Notes under the pieces: generated by a model | What the model saw: the letters and a program-made list of their open reading frames with translations, nothing else | Databases searched by the model: none | What the model was told of the DNA's origin: nothing | Shown: positions 43,593 to 52,592 of the stretch, one piece after another | How positions within the stretch are numbered: position 1 is the stretch's first letter | How the letters are laid out: every line of letters begins with the position of its first letter | Source of the DNA: Clostridium sp. SM-530-WT-3G | Lineage (GTDB): Bacteria > Bacillota > Clostridia > Clostridiales > Clostridiaceae | Assembly (NCBI RefSeq): GCF_012843905.1 | Contig: NZ_JABAGC010000004.1 | Coordinates: 1 to 64,000, forward strand | Length of the DNA stretch: 64,000 nucleotides | Direction of reading: 5' to 3' | Translations under genes and position numbers: made by a program

Positions 43593-45311
43593 CTAAGTAA
43601 GGTTTTGGAACATATTCAATATATTAAGTATGCCATACCCCCACTGAGGATTAGGATAATAATCTCCTCCTCTTGCAATTACTCCTCTAGCTAAATATGT
43701 CTTAATAGTTTTAGAATACATATAAGGATCATTTTTTTGTATTACTCCCCACTCAAAAAGCATAGCACATGCTCCAGCCACTATAGCAGCAGATACTGAT
43801 GTTCCATTTGCAATGGCAGTTTTATTACCTGGTGCAGTGGTTAAAACATCTACACCTCCAGCTGCAACATCAATAGCATTTATATAATTTTCACTAAAAG
43901 CCATTCCTGAATAACTTACAACATTATTGTTATTTTGATTATAAGCTGCAGCTGTAACTGAAAAATCATTGTTAGATGGATTTATTATAGTACCATAGGT
44001 ATCTGCTGGACTTAATTTAGTGTTTTCAGATGTAATTCCAAGCTGGGGTATCCATATATTAAATTTGCCATCTAAAATAATATTTCCTGTAAGCCTTATT
44101 TTCCAAATGCCTGGCTGTAAATCATAAAAACGTATTTTTATAAGCTCGTCACCTGTTAATTGCTCTGGTATATAATAATTTAATTTTATTGTGGTTTTTT
44201 CAAATATAAATTGATACGTGCTTGTTTTTTGTGATGTAGATGTTGAAATTCCACTATCTTCTCCAGATGGAGATATAACTTCAACAGACATAATATTAGG
44301 AGCATCAACCCATATTTCAGCCCATAGATTTTTTTCTTCAGGAGGAACATCTATTTCTATAGTCTTTGAATTTTCATCACTACTTATAGATCCTGAAGCA
44401 TGATTATTATTTGCTCTTTCATTACCTGCACAGGTAACCGCTATTATTCTTGAATTCATGGATATATAATCAATTAAAGAATCTAATACACCATTTCCCT
44501 TATGATTACCTAAATTAGTTCCAAGAGGCATATATATTACAAGTGGTCTATTGTATACTGAGGAATATCGATATAAAAATAAGAAAGCAGCCCATAGAGA
44601 AGTAAGATTATACACAGGTGCTGATGGTTTAAAAGAACTTTCAAATCCATAATCTTCAACTAATTTAACACACATTAAATTACATTCAGGTGCAACACCC
44701 TTAAGCTCAGGTCTTTTTCCTGTACCACCAATAAGCCCTGCCATCTGAGTACCATGACCTATTTCATCCTTTGAAGGTACAACTCTATAAGGATCATTTC
44801 CATTTCTATATTCATTAATAGCATTTTGTATCTCATCATGGCTATAAACTGTTCCAAACTGTGCATCTACTGGAAAATCAGTTTTTCTCTTTTCAGCAGT
44901 CTGGTCCCATATAAAACTTATTCTTGAATTTCCATATTTATCCATAAATTCTTCATTAAGATAATCAATACCCGTATCTATAATTGCCACATCCACACCT
45001 TGCCCTGTTAAATTTAAGGGAAGATCTAACTGTAGAAATTCTGCCTGTGCTGCTTCAGCTGGTGTTATAGATTGTAAAGTAAATATTTCAGCGGGCTTAA
45101 CAAATACAATTGTTTTGAATTTCAGTCCCTGGTCAATATCATCTACATGTTCTTTAGGAAAGGATAATATGGCATAAATATCTGAAAGTATAGTAACTAC
45201 AAAATATGGGTGAGGATTAATTTCAGCTTTAATATCTCCAATAAACTGTATAAGATAATGATAATAATTAGGATCATTAAATATATTATTATTTTTTACA
45301 TCTCTTTCCAT
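43593..45311 (-). CDS. Csp-like subtilisin-family serine protease B
   Basis: 572 residues. Prodomain about 1-100; catalytic Asp112 (IIDTGIDY), His186 (GHGTQMAG), Asn (CAGNERANN, about 297) and Ser505 (NGTSVSAA) are all present. The usual Pro after the Ser motif is missing (SAAIVAG). The ATG follows GAGGAG and overlaps the preceding gene by 16 bases, so translation is coupled. By family it should act on a spore or cell-wall substrate; no sleC is in the window. Confidence 0.85.
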   Translation of the reverse strand: MERDVKNNNIFNDPNYYHYLIQFIGDIKAEINPHPYFVVTILSDIYAILSFPKEHVDDIDQGLKFKTIVFVKPAEIFTLQSITPAEAAQAEFLQLDLPLNLTGQGVDVAIIDTGIDYLNEEFMDKYGNSRISFIWDQTAEKRKTDFPVDAQFGTVYSHDEIQNAINEYRNGNDPYRVVPSKDEIGHGTQMAGLIGGTGKRPELKGVAPECNLMCVKLVEDYGFESSFKPSAPVYNLTSLWAAFLFLYRYSSVYNRPLVIYMPLGTNLGNHKGNGVLDSLIDYISMNSRIIAVTCAGNERANNNHASGSISSDENSKTIEIDVPPEEKNLWAEIWVDAPNIMSVEVISPSGEDSGISTSTSQKTSTYQFIFEKTTIKLNYYIPEQLTGDELIKIRFYDLQPGIWKIRLTGNIILDGKFNIWIPQLGITSENTKLSPADTYGTIINPSNNDFSVTAAAYNQNNNNVVSYSGMAFSENYINAIDVAAGGVDVLTTAPGNKTAIANGTSVSAAIVAGACAMLFEWGVIQKNDPYMYSKTIKTYLARGVIARGGDYYPNPQWGYGILNILNMFQNLT

Positions 45312-47179
45312 ACAAACTCCTCAATACAATTTCTAGGTACTCTTATAAAGAGATTATCAACATAATACTCGTAATCACCAAATTCATTTACTTGCATTCC
45401 TATATTTCTAATACCTCTATGCTGACGATTTAACTGTGAACTCTTAAATAGTCTTCCTATAACATTAAATACTCCAAGAAGATTAAACTCTCCATAGCCT
45501 GTTTCCTTATTAGGGTATTTATATAATGGATTTCTTGCTGCACCATATTCCAAATAGCTTATTATTTTCTTTGAATACATAGTAGGATCATTTCCTTTTA
45601 CTATTCCCCACTGTAAAAGAAGGGCACATCCTCCAGCTACTACTGCTGCAGCTGCAGAACTACCAGACATTGTTGTATTAGCACCATTTAGATCTGTAGT
45701 TATAATATTTTTTCCTATTGTTGCAATAATAGGTGTTACTGCCATACGAACTGAATTAACATTTGTAGTAAATCCTCTGCCTGATGAAGAAACTATTACA
45801 TTATTTTCTCCAAGATATCCAACTGAGATTACATTTGTTGATGTAGATGGAAGGGTTATAGTATTATCTGATGTTGGTGTAAGAAATACGAGGCCCTCCG
45901 GAATAACAGAATGAGGTGGAAGCCATATATCGTAACGACCATTTATTACATACTCTCCTACAAGCATTATCTTCCATATACCAGGCTTAATATTCTTAAA
46001 TACTATCTGAACTAAATCATGTCCAGTAAAGTGATCAGGTGTTCTAAAAAAAACACTATATTCTGTTTCAGTAAATACAAATTTACTAGTTTCACTTTTA
46101 TTTAATTTTGAAACTATAATACTAGATGATTCGTCTGTTGGAGAAATAATATTTATAGAGGCTTTATTAGGTTTTTGAATCCATATATCCACAGTAAGCA
46201 TTTTGACCTCTCTTGGAATCTTTAATTCTTGGATAGATTTATCACCTTTATACTTAAGAAAACCAACTGCATGCCCCTGCGCATCCCCTTCATTACCTAC
46301 ACCTGTAACTAGACACATACCTCTATTCATTCCCAATGAACTTACATATCTAGAAATAAGATTCCCTCCATCATGAGCTCCATTAGTACCTCCTACTCCC
46401 ATATATATGACCATTGCCTTGTTGTTAAGCTTAAAAAACTGTTGTTTTAAGAACTCTAAACCTGCTACAACTTCTGAATTGTTATATACAGCTACGTCGC
46501 CTATTTGATCACCCTCAAGTTTCTCCTTAAAATTAGATGACTCAAAGAGCTTTACTATAATAAAGTCGCATCTATCTGCTACACCTTTAAATCCTATCCC
46601 ATTACCCTTTGCCCCTATTATCCCTGCAACCTTTGTACCATGACCACGCTCATCTCTTGATGGTACTATATCATATGGATTATTGTTATTTATTTTAGCT
46701 TGTATAGCTGCATTAATCTGCTCATTAGTATAAACTGTGCCTATATATGGTTTATTAGGATCATCAGAATTGTTTTCTATAGTCTGATCCCATATTGTTA
46801 ATATTCTTGATGTATCATCTTCATTTATAAATTCACTATTTAAATAATCGATTCCACTATCTACTATTCCAACTGTAACGCCACTTCCATTAAGATCTAA
46901 GTACGGATTAATCTTTACACTGTTTATATTATCAACATAATCTGGAGCAATATCTCCTAAAACGAACATAGTTCTAAAATCAATATAAATTATAGCTGGT
47001 ACATCATTTAATAGTCTGTCTACATCCTCTGGATAAACTGCTATTATTCCTAAGGCTTCATTTAACACACTACCTACAGCATAGTCTATTTTACTCATCT
47101 GTTCTAAAAAATTCCCACGATACTCTATCAAACGATTTTCTGCCCTCGGATCATAAAACAAATTTCTGCTATCAGACAT
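45296..47179 (-). CDS. Csp-like subtilisin-family serine protease C
   Basis: 627 residues. Prodomain about 1-95; Asp107 (IVDSGIDY), His180 (RGHGTKVAG), Asn (GVGNEGDAQG, about 296) and Ser508 (MSGSSAAAAV) are present. The Ser motif deviates from GTSMAAP (Ser-Gly-Ser-Ser, no Pro) and the substrate-strand reads YMGVGGTN instead of the common NxSLG, so activity may be reduced. A ~45-residue C-terminal extension is unique to this copy. First gene of the three-gene operon, with GAGGG before the ATG. Confidence 0.83.
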   Translation of the reverse strand: MSDSRNLFYDPRAENRLIEYRGNFLEQMSKIDYAVGSVLNEALGIIAVYPEDVDRLLNDVPAIIYIDFRTMFVLGDIAPDYVDNINSVKINPYLDLNGSGVTVGIVDSGIDYLNSEFINEDDTSRILTIWDQTIENNSDDPNKPYIGTVYTNEQINAAIQAKINNNNPYDIVPSRDERGHGTKVAGIIGAKGNGIGFKGVADRCDFIIVKLFESSNFKEKLEGDQIGDVAVYNNSEVVAGLEFLKQQFFKLNNKAMVIYMGVGGTNGAHDGGNLISRYVSSLGMNRGMCLVTGVGNEGDAQGHAVGFLKYKGDKSIQELKIPREVKMLTVDIWIQKPNKASINIISPTDESSSIIVSKLNKSETSKFVFTETEYSVFFRTPDHFTGHDLVQIVFKNIKPGIWKIMLVGEYVINGRYDIWLPPHSVIPEGLVFLTPTSDNTITLPSTSTNVISVGYLGENNVIVSSSGRGFTTNVNSVRMAVTPIIATIGKNIITTDLNGANTTMSGSSAAAAVVAGGCALLLQWGIVKGNDPTMYSKKIISYLEYGAARNPLYKYPNKETGYGEFNLLGVFNVIGRLFKSSQLNRQHRGIRNIGMQVNEFGDYEYYVDNLFIRVPRNCIEEFVWKEM

Positions 47180-47278
47180 TTTTTATCCCTCATACTCTTT
47201 TTTATAATTATATTAATTTTTTATTGAGTAAATGATTGTATATTATTGTACTTTAACTAACTTATACTATAAATAAAA

Positions 47279-47321
47279 TATCCTGTTGAAGTAATATAAA
47301 TTATCTTACTTCAACAGGATA
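47279..47321 (-). terminator. Terminator of the Crp/Fnr gene
   Basis: 16-bp stem TATCCTGTTGAAGTAA / TTACTTCAACAGGATA followed by TTTTATTT on the minus strand. Confidence 0.85.
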
Positions 47322-47342
47322 TATAAATTAAACCTTTTAAGA

Positions 47343-48044
47343 TTATATACAGTCATCTAAAGCTTCTTCATCAAGAACAAGTATCTTTTTAGTACCTACT
47401 AATTTTATAAAACCTTCATCTTCAAACTTTTTAAGTTTTCTGCTTATTGTTTCTCTTGTTACTCCAATATAGTTTGCCATATCTTCACGCGATAAAGGAA
47501 GCTTTATAAGTTTTTTTCCTTCTAATTCTTCGCTGTACTTATCCATAAGATTTAATAATAAATATGCAATTCTAGCATCCACATCATTAGTTGATAAATT
47601 CTGCGCCAGATTTTCAATAGCAGCTAATCTTTCTCCCACACTTTCAAGAAGCTTTAATGCAATTTCAGGATTCTTTAAAACTATATCTTTAACTTCATTC
47701 TTTTTTAAAGTACAGATTTTTGCATTATCCATAGCTTTCGCATTAAACTTATATTTCGAAGATTTTATAAGATCTAACTCTCCAAAAAAGTCACCATTGG
47801 TTAGTATATGGAATATCTGCTCTTTTCCATCTTTATTATACTTGTATAACTTTATTTTTCCTTCATTTATAAAATACAATGTATTGGCACTACTGCCTTC
47901 TGTAAATATAAGGCTTCCCTTTTCAAAAGATTTATGTTCAATTTCACTAACAATTTCATCTAATTCGTGAGACTCTAAATTTTCAAATATAGGTACTCTA
48001 CTAGCACAAAATCTGCTACACTTCTCACAATTCATTTTATCCAT
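47343..48044 (-). CDS. FNR-like Crp/Fnr family regulator with cluster-type cysteines
   Basis: 233 residues from the ATG at 48044 (MDKMNCEKC), 7 bases after AGGAGG; the frame upstream of it lies over the ribosome site. Cys6, Cys9 and Cys13 at the N-terminus plus Cys111 after the cNMP-type barrel match the FNR layout (three N-terminal Cys plus one near 122), so a 4Fe-4S oxygen/NO sensor is plausible. The winged helix (about 180-220) has recognition helix TRETISRKL: E-x-x-S-R is FNR-like, and the preceding Arg fits GTGA reading as in Crp. Three matching TGTGATT-nn-AATCACA promoters lie within 7 kb on either side. A Cys-rich diguanylate cyclase gene precedes it. Confidence 0.85.
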   Translation of the reverse strand: MDKMNCEKCSRFCASRVPIFENLESHELDEIVSEIEHKSFEKGSLIFTEGSSANTLYFINEGKIKLYKYNKDGKEQIFHILTNGDFFGELDLIKSSKYKFNAKAMDNAKICTLKKNEVKDIVLKNPEIALKLLESVGERLAAIENLAQNLSTNDVDARIAYLLLNLMDKYSEELEGKKLIKLPLSREDMANYIGVTRETISRKLKKFEDEGFIKLVGTKKILVLDEEALDDCI

Positions 48045-48156
48045 AACTTTTCCTCCTAAGTTCCTCATTATATTTTATTAAAAATATATCATACAATTCA
48101 ATTTTTGAATCAACATAATATAATATTGTTAATTCTAGGAGAAAAACATTCTATAA

Positions 48157-49014
48157 TTAATATACAACCTTGTTTCTACCACTATTTTTAGCTTCATACA
48201 GCTTTTTATCAGCTATTTCAAGTAATGTATTAATATTTTCATCTTTTATACGGCAAGCTACTCCAAAACTTGCTTTTACCTTTATTTTATTTCCTTCGAA
48301 AAAGAATTCGTGTTCTTCTATTGTTTTTCTTATTCTATCTATTACATTTATTATATTTTCACTTTTATTATGATTAAATACAATAACGAATTCTTCTCCA
48401 CCATATCTTGCAATCCACTCAGTTGATCTTATGTTAGACTTAATAAGTTTAACAATTTCCTTTAATACAAAATCTCCAGCAGAATGTCCATATGTATCAT
48501 TTACAGTTTTAAAGAAATCTATATCCATTATTGTTATTGAAAGGCATTTATCCTTTAAATCATCATCATTTATTCCTACAGAAAGATATTCATTTATGAA
48601 CCTTCTATTATATGCTCCAGTAAGTTCATCTGTCACAGAAAGTAGATTAATTCTATCGATTTCTTTTTGCATTTGAATAGTACTATTATTAATAACCGTT
48701 TCATCAGTAATATCTTTTATAAATTCAAAAATATATAACTTTTCTTCAATTTCAATAGGTGCAGATATAATCATATATAATTTATTTTCAACATATTCTA
48801 TTTTCATAATTTTTTTTCTTTCATTATATGCTCTTACTGATGTACAATTTGTACATGCACCATCTTTTTTTAGTAATTCAAAGCAAAATTTATCACATTG
48901 TCCATTATCACTGCAACTATTCAAAATTACTTTCTTCTTAATAGGGTCAACAATCCTTACAGTATCAAAAACTAAAGAGTAATATTTAAATATTTGCGAA
49001 ATCTCACTATTCAA
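48157..49014 (-). CDS. Diguanylate cyclase with Cys-rich N-terminal sensor
   Basis: 285 residues from a TTG at 49014, 6 bases after AAGGAGG; the in-frame ATG further up would place that site inside the gene. The N-terminal ~115 residues look PAS-like and carry Cys34, Cys40, Cys44, Cys54 and Cys57 (CSDNGQCDKFC and CTNC), which may bind a metal or cluster. The GGDEF domain has IMDIDFFKTVNDTYGH and an active GGEEF, plus GVACRI. It should make c-di-GMP in the cytosol in response to a redox or metal cue (inferred). The gene is 112 bases upstream of the FNR-like regulator on the same strand. Confidence 0.85.
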   Translation of the reverse strand: MNSEISQIFKYYSLVFDTVRIVDPIKKKVILNSCSDNGQCDKFCFELLKKDGACTNCTSVRAYNERKKIMKIEYVENKLYMIISAPIEIEEKLYIFEFIKDITDETVINNSTIQMQKEIDRINLLSVTDELTGAYNRRFINEYLSVGINDDDLKDKCLSITIMDIDFFKTVNDTYGHSAGDFVLKEIVKLIKSNIRSTEWIARYGGEEFVIVFNHNKSENIINVIDRIRKTIEEHEFFFEGNKIKVKASFGVACRIKDENINTLLEIADKKLYEAKNSGRNKVVY

Positions 49015-49211
49015 GTATGTCCTCCTTTTCTTAAAAATGAGAATCAAAACAATATTATTTTTATGTATACAAGTATATTATAAACTCAAAATCATCATTC
49101 ACAAACCATTTTTCGACATTTTTAAACATCATTTAATATTATACATTACTTTTTTCGATTTTGGTTTTAATCAAGTTATTTTTTTGCCAAATTAAAATAC
49201 CAACAAATAAA

Positions 49212-49238
49212 AACCCCACAATCTTACAGTTGTGAGGT
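49212..49238 (-). terminator. Terminator of gapN
   Basis: Stem AACCTCACAA / TTGTGGGGTT with one G-U pair and TTTATTT. Confidence 0.85.
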
Positions 49239-49249
49239 TAAATAATATT

Positions 49250-50710
49250 TTATCTTACTAAGTTAATTACAGTCACCTTAGGTCTTGACATTGCTTCAAT
49301 GGAATATCTTATTCCCTGAGTTCCAATCCCAGAAGATTTTACTCCAAGGAATGGGAAATGATCTGGTCCTCTTTCAGTCTTATTATTCACTTGAACTGTA
49401 CCAACTTCTAACTTATCAGCAATGTAAAATGCATCATCAATGTTTTCAGTAAATACTGAGCTTTGAAGACCATATTCAGATTCATTTGCTATTTTAATAG
49501 CTTCATCCTTATCCTTAACTCTTATTATAGGAAGCACTGGTCCAAATGGCTCTTCCCACGCTAAATCCATATCTAATGTTATCTTATCAAATAAAGTTGG
49601 ATATATAAGTCTATTTTCACGTTGTCCTCCAACTAATAATTCTGCACCTTTATTCTTAGCATCTTCTATAAGTTCCATAACATGCTCTACAGCTTTATCA
49701 TTTATTAGTGGAACTACATCTACTGCTTCACTTTCCATTGGATTTCCAACTTTAAGAGTTGACATCTTTTCTTTTATCTTTCTTACTAATTCATCTGCAA
49801 CACTATCTACTACTAAGACTCTCTTTACAGCTGTACATCTTTGACCTGAATATGAGAAAGCACCTGCTACTATATTAGAAGCTGCACGATCTAAATCTGC
49901 ATCTTCTAAAACTATAGCTGCATCTTTCCCTCCAAGCTCCATAAGAAGAGGTACCATTGCAGTCTTTTTAGCTATTCCTTGACCTACAGCTGTACTTCCT
50001 GTAAAGTTAATGAAGTTTATTCCCTTGTGTGTTGTAATATAATCTCCTATTTCACTTCCTTTACCTGTAACTGTATTTAACACGCCTTTAGGTAAACCAG
50101 CTTTTTCAAAGATTCTAGCTAAATGAAGTCCACTTAATGAACCTTGAGTTGCACTCTTTAAAATAACTGAATTTCCAATTACAACTGCTGGTGCAATTTT
50201 AGATGCTGCTAAGTTCACAGGATAGTTAAATGGAGAAATAGCTAAGACTACTCCTAAAGCTTCTCTTCTTACTATAGAAACCTTATTGTTTTTAAATCCT
50301 GGGAAATTATCACCTGGTAAGCTTTCACCAGACATATTCTTAGCACTATCTGCTGTAAATCTTATAAAATCTGCAGTTCTTATTATTTCAGATTTGCAAC
50401 TCTTCTTGTCCTTAGCAATTTCCATCATCATTACATTTGCTAATTCTTCTACATTTTCTTCTAAAAGATCAGCTGCTTTATATAATATCTTTGCTCTTTT
50501 ATTTGTAGGTACATTCTTCCATTCTTTTTGAGCAATGGTTGCAGCTTCAATAACTTCATCAACTTCTGCTTGAGTCATAGCTGGTACTTCACCTAAAAGA
50601 GAATCATCTATAGGTGATTTAATTTCTATAAATTTACCACCTTTACTCTCTTTCCACTCCCCATTAATTAAGTTTTTATATCTTTTGTTTACTCTTATAT
50701 CACTAAACAT
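49250..50710 (-). CDS. gapN: NADP-dependent non-phosphorylating glyceraldehyde-3-phosphate dehydrogenase
   Basis: 486 residues of the aldehyde dehydrogenase superfamily. GapN-specific features are NLINGEWKES, SPFNYPVNL, FTGSTAVGQGIAKK, catalytic Glu in MELGGKDA, catalytic Cys in GQRCTAVKRVLV and NNKTERGPDHFPFLGVKSSG. It oxidises glyceraldehyde-3-phosphate to 3-phosphoglycerate with NADP, giving NADPH but no ATP. The start follows AGGGAGG. The flavin reductase gene ends 105 bases upstream with no terminator between, so gapN may share its Crp/Fnr-type promoter. Confidence 0.9.
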   Translation of the reverse strand: MFSDIRVNKRYKNLINGEWKESKGGKFIEIKSPIDDSLLGEVPAMTQAEVDEVIEAATIAQKEWKNVPTNKRAKILYKAADLLEENVEELANVMMMEIAKDKKSCKSEIIRTADFIRFTADSAKNMSGESLPGDNFPGFKNNKVSIVRREALGVVLAISPFNYPVNLAASKIAPAVVIGNSVILKSATQGSLSGLHLARIFEKAGLPKGVLNTVTGKGSEIGDYITTHKGINFINFTGSTAVGQGIAKKTAMVPLLMELGGKDAAIVLEDADLDRAASNIVAGAFSYSGQRCTAVKRVLVVDSVADELVRKIKEKMSTLKVGNPMESEAVDVVPLINDKAVEHVMELIEDAKNKGAELLVGGQRENRLIYPTLFDKITLDMDLAWEEPFGPVLPIIRVKDKDEAIKIANESEYGLQSSVFTENIDDAFYIADKLEVGTVQVNNKTERGPDHFPFLGVKSSGIGTQGIRYSIEAMSRPKVTVINLVR

Positions 50711-50815
50711 ATATATTTCCTCCCTAGTAACAATTCAATTAAAGGTATATACGTACAAACTTTAAATACTTTAAATACCTGCTATCTATATTAATAATAA
50801 AAATATTTTAAAATC

Positions 50816-51592
50816 TTACTTTGAAAAATTCATACCTGGTCCAAATGATTCATAATTAATTCTATCTTCATCTATTCCTAGGTCTATTAGATTATCATAA
50901 ATAGATTTCATAAATGAAACTGGACCACAGAAATAAAATTCTGCATCTTTAGGAAGATGACTTTTCATCCATTCTTTATTGATTCGTCCCTTAAAATCAA
51001 AATCTCTTCCAATCTCATTAGAACTTAAAGGTCGTGTATAGACTATTGTCTTATTTAATCTATCATTTTCTTTTGCAATATTATTTATTTCATCAATAAA
51101 ACAATGACAATTTGAATTTGGAATACTATATATAAAATATACATCTCTATCTGCATCCTTAGAATCATATGCCATTGTAATCATTGGTGTTATTCCAATT
51201 CCACCACCAATTAAAACAAGTGGATGCTTACCCTCTTTAAGTACAAAATTCCCCATTGGAGCAGTTATTTCAATAATATCATTTTCTTTTATTGTATCGC
51301 ATAATATCTTGCTTAAATAACCCTCTTCTTCTCTTTTAATACTTATTCTATAATAATTACTATTATAATCTTTTGATAATGTATATTGTCTAACCTTAGT
51401 ATAAGTGCCATCTTCGTTTTTTACTTTAACGGCAATAAACTGTCCTGGAACAAAGCTTGGAAGTGCTGTGCCATCTGCCATTCTTAAATAAAAGGATTTA
51501 ACATTATTACTTTCTTCTATTATCTTAAATACTTGTGCTTCTTTGAATCCCTTCCATTTAGAATCAACTATATTTATATTTTTATCTGTCAT
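50816..51592 (-). CDS. FAD/NAD(P)H oxidoreductase (flavohaemoglobin-reductase-like, no globin)
   Basis: 258 residues. FNR-fold reductase: the FAD site RQYTLS (after FVPGQFIAVKV), the NAD(P) loop LIGGGIGITPM and YFCGPVSFM near the end. It matches the C-terminal reductase half of flavohaemoglobin Hmp, but there is no globin and no 2Fe-2S domain, so its electron acceptor must be a separate protein, possibly flavodoxin. ATG after GGGGTG. A Crp/Fnr-type class II promoter lies at 51734-51778. Confidence 0.87.
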   Translation of the reverse strand: MTDKNINIVDSKWKGFKEAQVFKIIEESNNVKSFYLRMADGTALPSFVPGQFIAVKVKNEDGTYTKVRQYTLSKDYNSNYYRISIKREEEGYLSKILCDTIKENDIIEITAPMGNFVLKEGKHPLVLIGGGIGITPMITMAYDSKDADRDVYFIYSIPNSNCHCFIDEINNIAKENDRLNKTIVYTRPLSSNEIGRDFDFKGRINKEWMKSHLPKDAEFYFCGPVSFMKSIYDNLIDLGIDEDRINYESFGPGMNFSK

Positions 51593-51733
51593 AAAAACTT
51601 CACCCCTACTACCTACATTTATCTTGATAGTTTTTTATTTATGTTATAAGTCATTAAACGGACTTCTCATATCGTAATTTAATAGGATATTATCATATAT
51701 TTTTAATATATTGACCCTTTACCTTACAACATC

Positions 51734-51778
51734 ATTATATAAGTTTTTAAAATTAAAAAATGTGATTCTAATCAAATA
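51734..51778 (-). promoter_or_regulatory. Crp/Fnr-type class II promoter of the flavin reductase
   Basis: TGTGATTCTAATCAAA at 51761-51776 (centre 51768.5), with one arm degenerate. Minus-strand -10 TATAAT at 51739-51734, again starting 29.5 bp from the centre. Confidence 0.78.
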
Positions 51779-51876
51779 AAAAAATATATTTATATTATTT
51801 ATATTATTTATATTTCTTGATAAATCATAAAAAAAGCACCTGCTTATATAACAGATTACCTATATACCATCAAATA

Positions 51877-51909
51877 AAAATATCTGCTTCATAATGAAGC
51901 AGATATTTT
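51877..51909 (-). terminator. Terminator of the IscU/NifU gene
   Basis: 15-bp stem AAAATATCTGCTTCA / TGAAGCAGATATTTT with a 3-base loop. Located 12 bases after the stop. Confidence 0.88.
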
Positions 51910-51920
51910 ATATATATTAT

Positions 51921-52361
51921 TTAATTATCATGTTCCATTTCATGAAGTTCATCATGGTCAGTTTCTTTAAATTCCCATCCATCCATGCTTAATCCAGCTT
52001 TTTCTCTATAATCGTTGATAGCTTTATGTATAGCTTCTTCGGCTAACACTGAACAGTGCATTTTTACTGGTGGAAGTCCATCTAATGCTTCAGCAACTGC
52101 TTTGTTTGTTAAATTCCAAGCTTCTTCTAAAGTCTTTCCTTTAATCATTTCTGTTGCCATTGATGATGAAGCAACTGCAGATCCACATCCAAAAGTCATG
52201 AACTTAACATCTTTAATTATGTTATCTTCAACCTTTAAGTATACTCTCATTATATCTCCACATTTAGCGTTTCCTACTTCACCAATACCATTTGCATCTT
52301 TTAATTCCCCTACATTTCTTGGATTTTGGAAATGATCCATTACTTTTTCTGTATATATCAT
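51921..52361 (-). CDS. IscU/NifU-type iron-sulfur cluster scaffold
   Basis: 146 residues. The three cluster ligands are Cys34 (AKCGD, with Asp36), Cys59 (FGCGSA) and Cys103 (MHCSV). The opening MIYTEKVMDHFQNPRNVGEL is standard for the family. IscU/NifU builds 2Fe-2S and 4Fe-4S clusters on sulfur from a cysteine desulfurase; no iscS/nifS lies next to it, which is unusual for clostridia, where nifS-nifU pairs are common. ATG after AAGGAG. It has a perfect Crp/Fnr-type class II promoter at 52505-52547. Confidence 0.92.
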   Translation of the reverse strand: MIYTEKVMDHFQNPRNVGELKDANGIGEVGNAKCGDIMRVYLKVEDNIIKDVKFMTFGCGSAVASSSMATEMIKGKTLEEAWNLTNKAVAEALDGLPPVKMHCSVLAEEAIHKAINDYREKAGLSMDGWEFKETDHDELHEMEHDN

Positions 52362-52504
52362 AATTATTTCTCCTTAAATCAACATCTAAATTTTGCTTTT
52401 AGAATTTTATTTTTTATTTGTTAAATAACTTATTTTATTAACATTATTTAAATTTCTGTATCAAACTATTTGAATCTTTTCTTTCAAAACTTGACTACAA
52501 ATAA

Positions 52505-52549
52505 ATTATATATATAATTCCACAAAAAAAATGTGATTTAAATCACATT
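52505..52549 (-). promoter_or_regulatory. Crp/Fnr-type class II promoter of the iron-sulfur scaffold
   Basis: Perfect palindrome TGTGATTTAAATCACA at 52532-52547 (centre 52539.5) within A/T flanks. Minus-strand -10 TATAAT at 52510-52505, 29.5 bp from the centre. The long leader (about 137 bases) to the start codon is unexplained. Confidence 0.85.
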
Positions 52550-52592
52550 TTTTCAATTCCTATCAAAATAATATGTTTTATCTTATAGAGCA

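Noticed and set aside
48096-48113. ATTCAATTTTTGAAT-type dyad upstream of the Crp/Fnr gene considered as an autoregulatory box
   Set aside because: It lacks TGTGA/TCACA arms and the centre is not at the position seen in the three strong promoters.
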